This document shows positions 1 through 8,159 of a DNA stretch of 64,000 bases, one piece after another. The notes below the pieces were generated by a model. That model was not told the DNA's origin. It made no database searches and saw only the letters and a list, made by a program, of their open reading frames with translations. Source of the stretch: G963663365 sp963663365. Its GTDB lineage: Bacteria; Hinthialibacterota; Hinthialibacteria; Hinthialibacterales; G963663365. Every line of letters begins with the position of its first letter. Positions within the stretch are counted from its first letter, which is position 1. Position numbers and translations under genes: made by a program. The stretch covers positions 1,488,001 through 1,552,000 of the forward strand of contig CAXXIH010000008.1 of the NCBI GenBank assembly GCA_963663365.2. The letters are read 5' to 3'.

Positions 1-154
1 AACTCTCTTTGTCACTATCCGATGGTTTTACTGCAATGGTTTTCACTGACTGCAATCCAACACCCCTACACTTGTTATTGAAAAAGCGAACAAAACCTCG
101 ACTGCATCCGCAATTCTTACAGACTCCACGTAGATTGAATCTGTGCTCTGTCAT
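1..154 (-). CDS. small Cys-rich protein, 3' end outside the window
   Basis: A minus-strand frame opens with ATG at 152-154 behind a purine-rich GAGGAAAGG-type ribosome site and stays open to the window edge (51 codons visible). The visible part holds C-x2-C-x-C and a further Cys about 15 residues on, a layout that could bind one zinc, followed by a more polar stretch. I do not recognise the family. It belongs to the accessory left end, with small genes of similar size at 627-1019. The main doubt is its short length. Confidence 0.45.
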   Translation of the reverse strand, partial: MTEHRFNLRGVCKNCGCSRGFVRFFNNKCRGVGLQSVKTIAVKPSDSDKES

Positions 155-382
155 TTTCCAATCCTTTCCTCAGGGCAAAGGACCTGAAAGGAATCCTTAT
201 CCTCTACTGAAGTTCATACCCGTATCTGACTGAAACTATCCTGGATTTCCCATATGGGCTCTCGATTCTCCTGCAGAGGGTACGATCCGAGAGATACTCC
301 GGCCTTGGATATCCGATTTCGATCTTTATGCATTGTATTACGCCCTTCACAAGTGTGTCAATTGCCTTCAGAAACAGTGTTT

Positions 383-547
383 CTACAGTAGCGAGCAGGA
401 ATTCGAGCCAGCAAGCCACAGGGGAAGGCCTTTTCCATTCTTCACGCGTAGGGTGTCGAACTGACGAACGTATTTGCAAACCGTGTTGCGGCTCTCCATT
501 TCTCGGGAAACCTCCCAAATACTCTGCTTTTGTTCCGCGACTGTCAT
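383..547 (-). pseudogene. remnant of an IS21-like transposase N-terminus (HTH)
   Basis: A minus-strand reading frame of 54 codons contains the segment QSIWEVSREMESRNTVCKYV, which matches the helix-turn-helix found near the start of IS21/IstA-type transposases (usual form: I..ISREMG.SRNTVRKYLR). One residue seems missing in the turn, and the frame ends at a stop soon after. An intact IstA is about 400-500 residues, so this is a decayed scrap. The rest of 155-626 shows no convincing gene. It marks earlier mobile-element activity at the left end. Confidence 0.4.
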
Positions 548-626
548 TTACCGTTTCAGTTTTGCCTTGTGAGCAGATGATTTAACACAGATTGCCTACG
601 TGTTTGCAATGCCCTTGCAAGAAGCA

Positions 627-812
627 CTATTCTTTTGACCGGGATTTTACAGGTTGGATACCCCTATGTTTTAGACGGAGCTTGCAGCACAAGAGCATTG
701 CCCGCCGAGCTAAGTCTTTTTCATCTTCGGGCGATACTCGATTCAATTCCTTGGCTTGAACCGTTGAGTCTGATTCTCTTGGTTTGGATTCCGGGTTCTT
801 TTTATCGGGCAT
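627..812 (-). CDS. small charged protein, unknown function
   Basis: 61 residues beginning MPDKKNPESKPRES, highly charged, with a central acidic-basic helix (SPEDEKDLARRAMLLCC). An AGGTGAT ribosome site sits about 6 bases before the ATG, and the upstream gene ends only 12 bases away, so the two are probably co-transcribed. Both start with MPD and carry a Pro/Ser/Glu-rich N-terminus, hinting at distant kinship. No family is recognised. Confidence 0.45.
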   Translation of the reverse strand: MPDKKNPESKPRESDSTVQAKELNRVSPEDEKDLARRAMLLCCKLRLKHRGIQPVKSRSKE

Positions 813-824
813 GTCGTATCACCT

Positions 825-1019
825 CTATTTAGACTCCGAATCCTCTGTGAGCGAGTCTTTTGATAACTTGCGCCTGGCTTTCTCCGCATAGTCAATTACC
901 AGCTGTTTTAAGAAAAACTGCTTCTTGCTCATGTTGGGCGGGCAATCATTTGGTTCTGTATCCGGTTTTCCGTTTACCGGTGATATAAACGGCTCATTTG
1001 TTTCTTTTGAGTCCGGCAT
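825..1019 (-). CDS. small protein, unknown function, first of a two-gene unit
   Basis: 64 residues. The N-terminal half is Pro/Asn/Glu-rich and probably disordered; the second half (SKKQFFLKQLVIDYAEKARRKL) is predicted to be a basic amphipathic helix. A GAAGGTGG ribosome site precedes the ATG at 1017-1019. It is followed closely by the similar 627-812 gene. Nothing in the sequence gives a function. Confidence 0.45.
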   Translation of the reverse strand: MPDSKETNEPFISPVNGKPDTEPNDCPPNMSKKQFFLKQLVIDYAEKARRKLSKDSLTEDSESK

Positions 1020-1145
1020 GCCTGGAGCCCACCTTCACATAGAATCACATCTTGTTATTTTTAGGATTACTTTGACCAACGTGACAAGACCTGACTGATT
1101 CCGCACTTGCAACGATCTGGAAGAAGCCATGACTCCGCGAATTAA

Positions 1146-1502
1146 CTAATCCCAAAGAAAGCCTCCATAGAATTTTAAATCAAACTTTTCACATACAGGA
1201 CAGTAATACAAACCGTCCGTTATGATGAGTTCGTGTTTTTCTTGATCTTGTGTCTCCATACACCACGATGCCACTGTTACATTGCCAGGCTCGCCAATTG
1301 TCTGCTTGCGGGTATAGGGCAATATCTTCTCGTTGCCGCACTCTGGGCAGGCAATTGGGTCTGATAAAAGATCGACTTCAACGACCTTCTTGCAGGACTT
1401 GCAGGCTGCCGGGAAATAACAGACACCACCCGCAAATCCACATCCCACAAGACAGGAAGTCTCGTAGCCACATTTACATTGTACATGAACGCCTTGACCA
1501 AT
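1146..1502 (-). CDS. zinc-ribbon protein with uncertain (possibly ATT) start
   Basis: The frame holds three Cys pairs: CKC near the N-terminus, C-x2-C plus CPEC in the middle, and CPVC near the C-terminus, typical of small multi-zinc-ribbon proteins. The conservative start is GTG at 1448, but the frame is open further up and the text before it (GQGVHVQCKCGYETSCLVGC) reads as real zinc-ribbon sequence that would normally begin M-G-x-G. At that position (1500-1502) the codon is ATT, and a TGA lies six codons upstream. Either a rare ATT start is used, the gene is damaged at its start, or translation begins at GTG 1448. Role unknown; such proteins often act as nucleic-acid-binding or assembly factors. 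Confidence 0.55.
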   Translation of the reverse strand: MGQGVHVQCKCGYETSCLVGCGFAGGVCYFPAACKSCKKVVEVDLLSDPIACPECGNEKILPYTRKQTIGEPGNVTVASWCMETQDQEKHELIITDGLYYCPVCEKFDLKFYGGFLWD

Positions 1503-1559
1503 ATCTATATTTGCTCACAAGGGGCTGGTCTGAGATAATAACTCATTAATGTTTGAAAC

Positions 1560-2780
1560 TCACTCCATATTTGATTCTTTCGGGCGGCAGACAGCCCCTG
1601 TTTTAATAGATTGTATATTCCCATCTAAAACACTGGCATAAGACAATTTGGATGTAACACGTGTTACTTCAATTAGCGCGATAAATTCTTCTTCTTGACC
1701 CAAAAATTCATTTGTATCGGGATCAATAAGTTTTTCACCAAGGGCATATATCTCATACTGTTTCCCTTCGCTAATTCTAATCCCTCCCTGATTCAATATG
1801 ACTTGCCCTGAAGATGTGGTCTTTACGACTTTTACAGGATAAATAGCCTCTAAAATTTCAGAGGACATTTCATTGGCCATACGTTCAATCAATAGTTCGT
1901 CTGAGAAATTTGCGGCCTTGCCCGCTGAAAGTGATTTAAAATCTTCGCTAGAAAGAAAAGTCTCAGTCGTATTTGCCCAATTGATCTTCCCAGTGGCAAC
2001 ATCAAGGACTCTATATGCAACTGCCATGTTTGCAGACCGTTCCGTATAGACGTAACCGGTAAGTTTGACGGTTTTCTGAGCAGAATCGGCGACGACCTTT
2101 TCAAGAGAGCCAACAACGAGATGATCCGCACCAAGCTGTTGTCCCAACTTCACCAATTCCGACAGAGGGCAGGAACCCGCCTTTAGCAAACTCTGCTCAC
2201 CGATCCGCTCCGCCATATACTCCCGGTCTAGCACTGTGAACTTCCGCGATTGAACCAAATGGCTTACGAGACCTTGCGCCAATCGTCGGTTTAGATCTTC
2301 TGAGGAGACTTGAGCCCCATCAACAATGAATGAGTTGTGTGGATTTCTAAATGGGATGATTGCGATAGTCCTCCGCTCACCCGGCCGTGGATTTTTGGGG
2401 TCATATACCGCGACCACAATGCGCATGACTAGCGTCCATTGTTCTGTGGATTCACGGGTTTGTCCCAAGACCTCATAATTCTTGATCAATCCTTTGCATC
2501 TGGAAATATGCTTCTCTTTTACAACTTCAGTACCAACACTTCTAGAACCTCTCAGGTTGTTAACAACAGATTCAAATTGCATCCGAAATTCTCTATCTGT
2601 CTCGATCCATGAACCGTTGACGCGCCTGATGGCCTCCTCCAAGCCATTCGTTATGGCCTGATCCAATGTTTGACCAAAAGCTGTCAGTTCAATCGTTTCA
2701 TCTGCCGCACAGGTGAAAGGCAGGAGATGGCCAATCACAGAAACAGCAAAGAATAGAAATGAAATGCGCTTTTTCTTCAT
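1560..2780 (-). CDS. CsgG-like exported protein
   Basis: 406 residues with a signal peptide (residues 1 to about 26, cut near CAAD). The middle carries the CsgG/curli-assembly signature: AIIPFRN near residue 140, then FTVLDREYMAERIGEQ, then a GADHLVVGSLEKV strand and a tyrosine/aromatic strand region. CsgG proteins form outer-membrane export pores, but many relatives in other operons are soluble periplasmic scaffolds, and no lipobox is seen here. Its ATG lies 6 bases after the previous gene, so it is the last gene of the five-gene operon starting at 6834. The C-terminal 90 residues (ILNQGGIRISEGKQYEIYALG) resemble a small beta domain often attached to CsgG relatives. Confidence 0.75.
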   Translation of the reverse strand: MKKKRISFLFFAVSVIGHLLPFTCAADETIELTAFGQTLDQAITNGLEEAIRRVNGSWIETDREFRMQFESVVNNLRGSRSVGTEVVKEKHISRCKGLIKNYEVLGQTRESTEQWTLVMRIVVAVYDPKNPRPGERRTIAIIPFRNPHNSFIVDGAQVSSEDLNRRLAQGLVSHLVQSRKFTVLDREYMAERIGEQSLLKAGSCPLSELVKLGQQLGADHLVVGSLEKVVADSAQKTVKLTGYVYTERSANMAVAYRVLDVATGKINWANTTETFLSSEDFKSLSAGKAANFSDELLIERMANEMSSEILEAIYPVKVVKTTSSGQVILNQGGIRISEGKQYEIYALGEKLIDPDTNEFLGQEEEFIALIEVTRVTSKLSYASVLDGNIQSIKTGAVCRPKESNME

Positions 2781-2786
2781 TTGTCT

Positions 2787-4223
2787 CTACCAATCTACTT
2801 CATTCTTGAAGGAAGAACTCTGCCGCTTTTCGCCCTTAGACCTTCCAGCAGATTTCGCATTTTCTTGCGAAGTCCGCTGTGTACGCGGTGGTTCAGAGAA
2901 ATCTGCCATCATCGCTTTGGTGCTAGGAGACCACATTAAAACACAACCAAACAATAAATGGCCCGTGGTGGGATCATTACACCCCCACTCTTTCACAGTT
3001 ACTACACCCTCGAGATGTGTCCGTCCACTTTCTTTAACCACACGATCAACAGCGTCTGCAATTTGATTCTCTTCTGGCTTTTTTGGAAAACCAGAGGCAT
3101 ACATTTCTTCTCGGATTGCTTTTTCCGACTTTATCATGGTTTTTTCCGTCAGTAGAACCGTACTATTTACAAAACGAGTGAGGTTTGCCTCAGCAATTGA
3201 CCGAGCCTGGATTTTTGCACCCTTGACTTCAAAGTCCAATTCTAATTTTGGTGTCTGTTTGGTTACTCTTGGTGACCACTGGCCAAAAGAGACTACGGCA
3301 TGCTCTCCATTTTCATCCTCCATAACACGGACTCCGTATGCAGAAATGAATTCTTTTAGGTTCTCCTTGTATTCATCATCAATTTGTTCTGCGATACTCG
3401 CCTGCCTCTTTGCTCCGTTGCTTACGGGAACCGAGGTTTCTCGCATTATATCAGCGGCAATCCCTCTGAGTTTATCTGAACATAATAAAAGAACTCCTAC
3501 CTCTTTTTGTTCGCCGTCAAAAGTGGCGAGAACCTTTGTCCCCGACATCGCCTCTAGTCCTGTGCGAGTAATCGACTCCATATTAAAGCTATCACGAAAC
3601 AAGTCTCTCTTCTGAATCAAGGTTTTATTATCAAATTCTTCTGTATCAAATCCCATCATTTCAAGTTTCTTATCTATTTCTCCTTCCGCGCAAAGCAGAA
3701 CTTTATCTTTTAGTATTTCTATTCGCCCTTTTGCGTCGGCTTCTTGGTAGTTTGGATCATTCTTAAAATAATGGCTGTACGTTTTTACCTCGTTTATACG
3801 ATTTCGCGCGCGTACAAATTCACTTTTTGCTTCAATTATAGCCCTTTCATATGCAAGAATTCTTGCCTGTGCAAAGTCAATCTCATTTATGTTCCGATTA
3901 ATTGTGGACACTCCTTTAGCAATATAAAAATTTCTTCCGTCTGTACCATTTTCTCCAATTCGATAAGAATGTTCATTTCCGTTTTCATCCTTATATGTCC
4001 GGCTCTTGAGATATTCATTTATTTGCTCCTCAATCTTCCCACCTACATTATTTATATCTGGAAAGCCACAAAATGGGTCTTTTGCCGGCATCTCTTGCTC
4101 AGAATCGGATTCTTCGTTTAGTACATTTTTCTCCGTAACATCTTCGGAGACTTCCTTTTCTGCCGTAAAGCCTTCGCAAAGGAAGGCGAGAATGAGGATA
4201 AGACCGAGTACAGAGCGCTGCAT
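2787..4223 (-). CDS. exported protein of the CsgG/LpoB cluster (DUF6844-like)
   Basis: 478 residues with a signal peptide (about 1-20) and an acidic low-complexity stretch after it. The rest is mixed alpha/beta with long helices (FAQARILAYERAIIEAKSEFVRARNRI, then an IAEANLTRFVNST repeat-like block) and a polar Ser/Lys/Arg-rich tail. From its place between an LpoB-like and a CsgG-like gene I believe it is the partner protein annotated in other genomes as DUF6844, but I recognise it mainly from context. It is probably periplasmic. Spacing to both neighbours (37 and 6 bases) supports one transcript. Confidence 0.6.
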   Translation of the reverse strand: MQRSVLGLILILAFLCEGFTAEKEVSEDVTEKNVLNEESDSEQEMPAKDPFCGFPDINNVGGKIEEQINEYLKSRTYKDENGNEHSYRIGENGTDGRNFYIAKGVSTINRNINEIDFAQARILAYERAIIEAKSEFVRARNRINEVKTYSHYFKNDPNYQEADAKGRIEILKDKVLLCAEGEIDKKLEMMGFDTEEFDNKTLIQKRDLFRDSFNMESITRTGLEAMSGTKVLATFDGEQKEVGVLLLCSDKLRGIAADIMRETSVPVSNGAKRQASIAEQIDDEYKENLKEFISAYGVRVMEDENGEHAVVSFGQWSPRVTKQTPKLELDFEVKGAKIQARSIAEANLTRFVNSTVLLTEKTMIKSEKAIREEMYASGFPKKPEENQIADAVDRVVKESGRTHLEGVVTVKEWGCNDPTTGHLLFGCVLMWSPSTKAMMADFSEPPRTQRTSQENAKSAGRSKGEKRQSSSFKNEVDW

Positions 4224-4260
4224 AATTGTCCTCCCTATGTATACTGTTATAAAATGGCGA

Positions 4261-4890
4261 TCAGAATCCTACAGACCTTCGTTTTGAGACCTTCATAATT
4301 GGATCTGAGAATCCTTCCCAAACAATCTCGCCATTTGCTATATCAGTGACAAACATCCTAACTTCGTACGTATTTTGCTTTTGCGTCTTTGTGCGTGCTG
4401 CGTGAAAAAGGAACTGAGTTCGCAGACTCAATCTGGCCACGCTGGCTTGTCCTGCCCGGGGTACCTGCGAGGCGTTGAAGAGCGGGTCATTTCTCAAATC
4501 CTGCGAATCGCGTGTCATGCTATCTTTGGCGTCGCTTCCGTAGGTGGAGACATAGCGGACCTTGCCCGAGTTTCGTAGTGCTGCTCTAACTCGCCCGAGG
4601 ACGATTTCCTTGGGTAACTGAGAAATATCAGTCTTATTTTCGATGTCGGAGATCACCATTCTGACAGGGTGAGGCTGATATTCGGCAGAATCTAAAAAAC
4701 CATCCTGCAGCATCCGTTGTGTGAGGGTCTGTGCCCATTCGACCATCTCATTGTAATCCGCGCCCATTGATGTGACGCCTTGATCAGAAGCAGAGTCAAT
4801 TCTTTTGGGTCCCGTCTGGCATGCAACAAATAGTGCAAATGCACCAAGGAATATGATTAGGCGTTGTTTATGTTGGCTGATGTATTTCAT
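4261..4890 (-). CDS. LpoB-type lipoprotein (penicillin-binding-protein-activator family)
   Basis: 209 residues. A lipobox ending LFVAC at about residue 24 predicts an outer-membrane lipoprotein. The body matches the LpoB family: VRMVISDIENKTDISQLPKE, a helix, then GKVRYVSTYGSD, and a C-terminal strand EIVWEGFSDPIMKVSKR. In enterobacteria LpoB activates PBP1B; in this operon (with YcfL-, CsgG- and COG3014-like genes) the family more likely serves a cell-surface or secretion assembly, so the PBP role is not assured. 42 bases follow the YcfL-like gene. Confidence 0.75.
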   Translation of the reverse strand: MKYISQHKQRLIIFLGAFALFVACQTGPKRIDSASDQGVTSMGADYNEMVEWAQTLTQRMLQDGFLDSAEYQPHPVRMVISDIENKTDISQLPKEIVLGRVRAALRNSGKVRYVSTYGSDAKDSMTRDSQDLRNDPLFNASQVPRAGQASVARLSLRTQFLFHAARTKTQKQNTYEVRMFVTDIANGEIVWEGFSDPIMKVSKRRSVGF

Positions 4891-4932
4891 GCTGCCTCCT
4901 CTTTATATAATCAGGAGTAAGTACAGGGCTGA

Positions 4933-5316
4933 TCATTTGTCCCATGGTTGAATCTGTAATCGCCAGTCTCTTGCCTTTTCGCTAGGCGCTATACCTGTGA
5001 AATTTAAAATCTGTTTGCCTTGTATTGTTCTTCGTACCCATGAACTAGCAGGAGCGTAAACCTGTAGCCCCTGATCATCAAACCATTCAAAGAGGTACTT
5101 GAAATCATACGGTGAGGTTTTGTTATTTCTTAAAGTTGCTTGGATCGTCAATAACTGGCCACCGGAATCGATTATTCGTATTTCCTCTATAATTAAATTG
5201 CGGCTGATTCGATCAGCAAGTACATGACTAAGAATCACAGTATCCTGTTTTGATGTGGTCATGCAACCCGTACAGAAAATAAGGATTAGACATTGTGAAG
5301 AAACAAGCTTGAACAT
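4933..5316 (-). CDS. YcfL-like (DUF1425) lipoprotein
   Basis: 127 residues with a short hydrophobic N-terminus ending in a Cys (FCTGC, about residue 18), a slightly atypical lipobox. The body has the DUF1425/YcfL pattern: a strand with LLTIQATLRNNKTSPYDFKYLFEWFDDQGL, then TGIAPSEKARDWRLQIQ near the end, an immunoglobulin-like fold. In many proteobacteria ycfL sits next to lpoB, as here. Starts 12 bases after the COG3014-like gene. Its molecular role is not established. Confidence 0.7.
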   Translation of the reverse strand: MFKLVSSQCLILIFCTGCMTTSKQDTVILSHVLADRISRNLIIEEIRIIDSGGQLLTIQATLRNNKTSPYDFKYLFEWFDDQGLQVYAPASSWVRRTIQGKQILNFTGIAPSEKARDWRLQIQPWDK

Positions 5317-5328
5317 AGAGTTTCAGCC

Positions 5329-6834
5329 TCATGGATTAATGGGCAGCACAATACAAACTGCTTTCTCGGGTGTGATGCTTCTTACAATCACCAACACAGA
5401 TTTGACGTCGGGGAGTTCAGCGGTCATCACTTCGCGTGCAGAGCCGGTTTTATCAAGTACGGATATTTCTAAAACGCCTTCGTCTGGACGGGGAACATGC
5501 GCTATTTGAAATTGCGAGCCAGGACTGTGCCATGTCCGAAGGTCAGTCTTGTACATGATCTCCATTCCTAACTTGCTGATGGCACCCAATATCCGATTTT
5601 GTTTCTGAACTTCTTGGCCTGCTGCTTCTTTGAGTGCGGTATTAATGATCGTGCTTAAGACAATTGATGGAAGAACTTTTTGAAAATCGGCTGCCACTAT
5701 GCTATCAATACTTGCAATATGTGCAGCATTAGTTGTTTCGGTGTTACTCTCTGATTTTATTGTGAGCCCCCCCACCTCGCATGGTCGAATCTGCAATGAA
5801 GGGAGTTTCAGTGTTGACACACCGCCAACTTTAGATGGAATTGCCATAACCTTCTCTTCGCGGTCGGGAGCCAATCCAAACTCACATATTACATATACAC
5901 TCGGAGGGCGATCAGTATCCAACTCGGTCCAACCACCTCTTTCTATTTCAGTCGCTATAAATTGATTCTCAGGAACCATATCGTGGACTTTTTGGAGGTC
6001 TACGTTTGCGTTTGAATCATTGTCTTGATAGAGAAGCAGGGCTGTAAGATAGCTGGCTATTGGATTTTGATAGTCTGAATATGCTTCAGAGATAAGTGGG
6101 GCGAGGTCAGGGTAGTTATCATTCAATGTAGTATCGCTGATGATTTCCTTCAGGTCAACTTGGTGTTCTACGGCCTCCTTTTCACGCTTTTCAATGTCCT
6201 TTTGCAGTGCAACAATTGCTTCTTGTTGCCGAACACCGGCTTTCCTGCAATGTACCAGCGCTTCTTCAAAGTTATTTTCAGCCAGCCAGTTAATCGCCTG
6301 ATAATAGTTGATTAGAATTCGCTCAGCGTAAGTTCCACGGTAGTCTTTCCTTGCCCCTCCAAAAACAGCGCTTGTTGCTCCTTCCGTGACAGAGAGTTTT
6401 GCTTTTTCGTCAAACTTCTGGAATAGTGCCTCCGCTTCCTGGAAGGCTTTTATGCTTTCTTCAAAGTGTTGAGCGTCTTGTAGGATCTTCCCTTTGTCAA
6501 GAAGCCAGATTAAATGATCGTTTCCCAAAACTTTTTTGTTCACGGTGTCATTTAGCACGACCTGAGCGGCTTCTTCAAACTCTCCCTGAAAGTGCGCCTT
6601 CAAAGCGTAATCGTACCAATTCTCAAATCGCTTTCCCCATTTCTTATCAGTGGATTTATCTGATTTTGCATTTGCAATCCCAATGTGGAGAGTTGCCCAC
6701 AGCACCAAAAGAAACGCCATAAGAATAAGCGGTGATTGTATATTGATTCTCCTCCATCTTTTAATTGTTATTGTGTGGTAAAAAACTACATACGTATCTA
6801 TTGATTCTTTTGTTGTTTGTTTTGAGGCTGTCAT
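5329..6834 (-). CDS. COG3014-like TPR-containing membrane or exported protein, first gene of operon
   Basis: 501 residues from an ATG at 6832-6834 chosen for the strong GGAGGG site 5-6 bases upstream. About 38 charged N-terminal residues precede one hydrophobic segment (ILMAFLLVLWATLHIGIANA), so it is either anchored or has a long signal peptide. Residues from about 65 form TPR-like helices (ENWYDYALKAHFQGEFEEAAQ, HFEESIKAFQEAEALF), followed by YAERILINYYQAINWLAENNFEEALV, typical of the COG3014 family, and a beta-rich C-terminal half. It heads the operon COG3014, ycfL, lpoB, unknown, csgG, a layout known from Vibrio and other Gram-negatives and of undetermined function. Confidence 0.7.
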   Translation of the reverse strand: MTASKQTTKESIDTYVVFYHTITIKRWRRINIQSPLILMAFLLVLWATLHIGIANAKSDKSTDKKWGKRFENWYDYALKAHFQGEFEEAAQVVLNDTVNKKVLGNDHLIWLLDKGKILQDAQHFEESIKAFQEAEALFQKFDEKAKLSVTEGATSAVFGGARKDYRGTYAERILINYYQAINWLAENNFEEALVHCRKAGVRQQEAIVALQKDIEKREKEAVEHQVDLKEIISDTTLNDNYPDLAPLISEAYSDYQNPIASYLTALLLYQDNDSNANVDLQKVHDMVPENQFIATEIERGGWTELDTDRPPSVYVICEFGLAPDREEKVMAIPSKVGGVSTLKLPSLQIRPCEVGGLTIKSESNTETTNAAHIASIDSIVAADFQKVLPSIVLSTIINTALKEAAGQEVQKQNRILGAISKLGMEIMYKTDLRTWHSPGSQFQIAHVPRPDEGVLEISVLDKTGSAREVMTAELPDVKSVLVIVRSITPEKAVCIVLPINP

Positions 6835-7050
6835 AAAAACCCTCCAGGGTCGTGACCTTATCATAACAACCCTGGCACAATCCGAGCTGGTTGTAAAGCA
6901 GGTTAATAAGGAAAGTCTGGAATTTTATTGAATTCTGTTATCAACACCGTAACAAACCTTAGCCACCGTATTGACAGACTTAAAGCAATTTAAGACAGAT
7001 TGTCTATATATATAAAATTCAATATGTTACAAATCCTCTGGAGGTGCTCT

Positions 7051-7362
7051 ATGCCGTATCCGTTACGCAGACCGCCTTGGTTTGCACCGTGTTTTCTGTG
7101 TGTTGTGCTGGCTTTGTCCGCCTGTGAAGAAACCGCCGATCCGCCTAAGGAACCACCAAAGGAACTGATCGGCCCACCCGCCCCATTTCAACCGGAACCC
7201 GTATCTCCGACCAACGATAATCTGCCTCTGATTCTGCTCGGTATTAGCGGCACGATTTTGGGCATGTTGGTTGGTATCGGTATTGGTTCCCGAACCCGCA
7301 AAGACGCCGAAAGGCAAGAAAAGGAGAAGCCTTGCATGGATGAAGAACTCGACTGCCCGTAG
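7051..7362 (+). CDS. small lipoprotein with C-terminal membrane segment
   Basis: 103 residues from the ATG at 7051 (GGAGGTGC site before it). An in-frame upstream start at 7000 lacks a ribosome site. A lipobox ALSAC falls at about residue 24, followed by a Pro/Glu-rich linker (residues 27-50) and one transmembrane helix (LPLILLGISGTILGMLVGIGIG) with a charged tail. Overlaps the next gene by 23 bases in another frame, implying translational coupling. First gene of the DNA-processing cassette; lysis- or entry-exclusion-like roles are possible but unproved. Confidence 0.6.
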   Translation: MPYPLRRPPWFAPCFLCVVLALSACEETADPPKEPPKELIGPPAPFQPEPVSPTNDNLPLILLGISGTILGMLVGIGIGSRTRKDAERQEKEKPCMDEELDCP

Positions 7363-7747
7363 AGGCAAACGCCAATCCTCAAGTAAATCCAAAAAAGAAA
7401 AACCTTCCCGCGAACCGTTATCCCCACCTATTGTCGATCCCGATTTTGAAGACCTGCCCTGGCTGGAGCGTGTATCTGAGGTTCTTTGGTACACGGTGCT
7501 CTGCATCGAATACGCATTGTCGCCCACGAGAAAGCTCCGAAACTGGATCAAGTTGGTCGTTTCGATATTTTTGTGGGTAGGTATTCCTTCAGCACTTCTA
7601 TTGCCAGGCCTCAAGTATCTCTCCAAAACGCTGGCTGACATCGCCCAAAACGCTCAAACCATCAGCATCTATACAACCAGTTCGCTCGTAGTCTTTTCGT
7701 TTTTGCTGATTGTACTGGTGGTCGTGGTAAGCATCATAAGGCGCTAA
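7340..7747 (+). CDS. small two-helix membrane protein
   Basis: 135 residues from ATG 7340, inside the end of the previous gene, with AAGGAG 13 bases upstream. The first 40 residues are Lys/Arg/Ser-rich and cytoplasmic-looking; two hydrophobic helices follow (VVSIFLWVGIPSALLLPGL and LVVFSFLLIVLVVVVSII). No family recognised. The overlap with the lipoprotein gene suggests a joint membrane function at the head of the cassette. Confidence 0.55.
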   Translation: MKNSTARRGKRQSSSKSKKEKPSREPLSPPIVDPDFEDLPWLERVSEVLWYTVLCIEYALSPTRKLRNWIKLVVSIFLWVGIPSALLLPGLKYLSKTLADIAQNAQTISIYTTSSLVVFSFLLIVLVVVVSIIRR

Positions 7748-7793
7748 GCCAATCCCATTTCTAAAAAAAACAAAACAAAGGAGGTAAATCTGA

Positions 7794-8141
7794 ATGCCCA
7801 ATCTGTGTATCCTTACCGGCAATCTGGGCGCTGATCCTGAAGTGAAATACAGCAACGACGGAAATCCAATTGCCACGCTCAATCTTGCATTTAAATCAGG
7901 TAAAGACAAAACGTCTTGGATCAAAGTCACGTGTTTCAACCGTTTGGCGGAAGTCTGTGAAAAGTATCTGCATAAGGGCGCAAAAATCACAGCCGTGGGA
8001 GCCCTCGAACAGCAGAAGTGGACCACAGACAACGGTGAGCCCAAGTCTACTTACAAACTTCTCGCCAATTCCGTGGAGTTCATCAAAACCGATGGACGAG
8101 GCTTTGAAAACGGTCAAGACGAAGACGACATCCCATTCTAA
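7794..8141 (+). CDS. ssb: single-stranded DNA-binding protein
   Basis: 115 residues with a strong AAAGGAGG site. OB-fold SSB pattern from the start (LCILTGNLGADPEVKYSNDG, IATLNLAF, TSWIKVTCFNRLAEVCEKYLHKGAKITAVGAL) and the acidic tip DDIPF that binds partner proteins. Shorter than chromosomal SSB (about 150-180) because the flexible linker is nearly absent, which is common for phage and integrative-element SSBs. It opens the recombination part of the cassette and should coat ssDNA made by the nuclease and helicase encoded downstream. Confidence 0.92.
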   Translation: MPNLCILTGNLGADPEVKYSNDGNPIATLNLAFKSGKDKTSWIKVTCFNRLAEVCEKYLHKGAKITAVGALEQQKWTTDNGEPKSTYKLLANSVEFIKTDGRGFENGQDEDDIPF

Positions 8142-8159
8142 GAAAGGAGTGAACTATCT

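Noticed and set aside
6865..7050. Promoter assignment in the divergent region between the lipoprotein operon and the cassette
   Set aside because: A TTGACA at 6971 lacks a -10 box at proper distance, and the TATATATA stretch near 7004 lacks a -35; both are too ambiguous to list.
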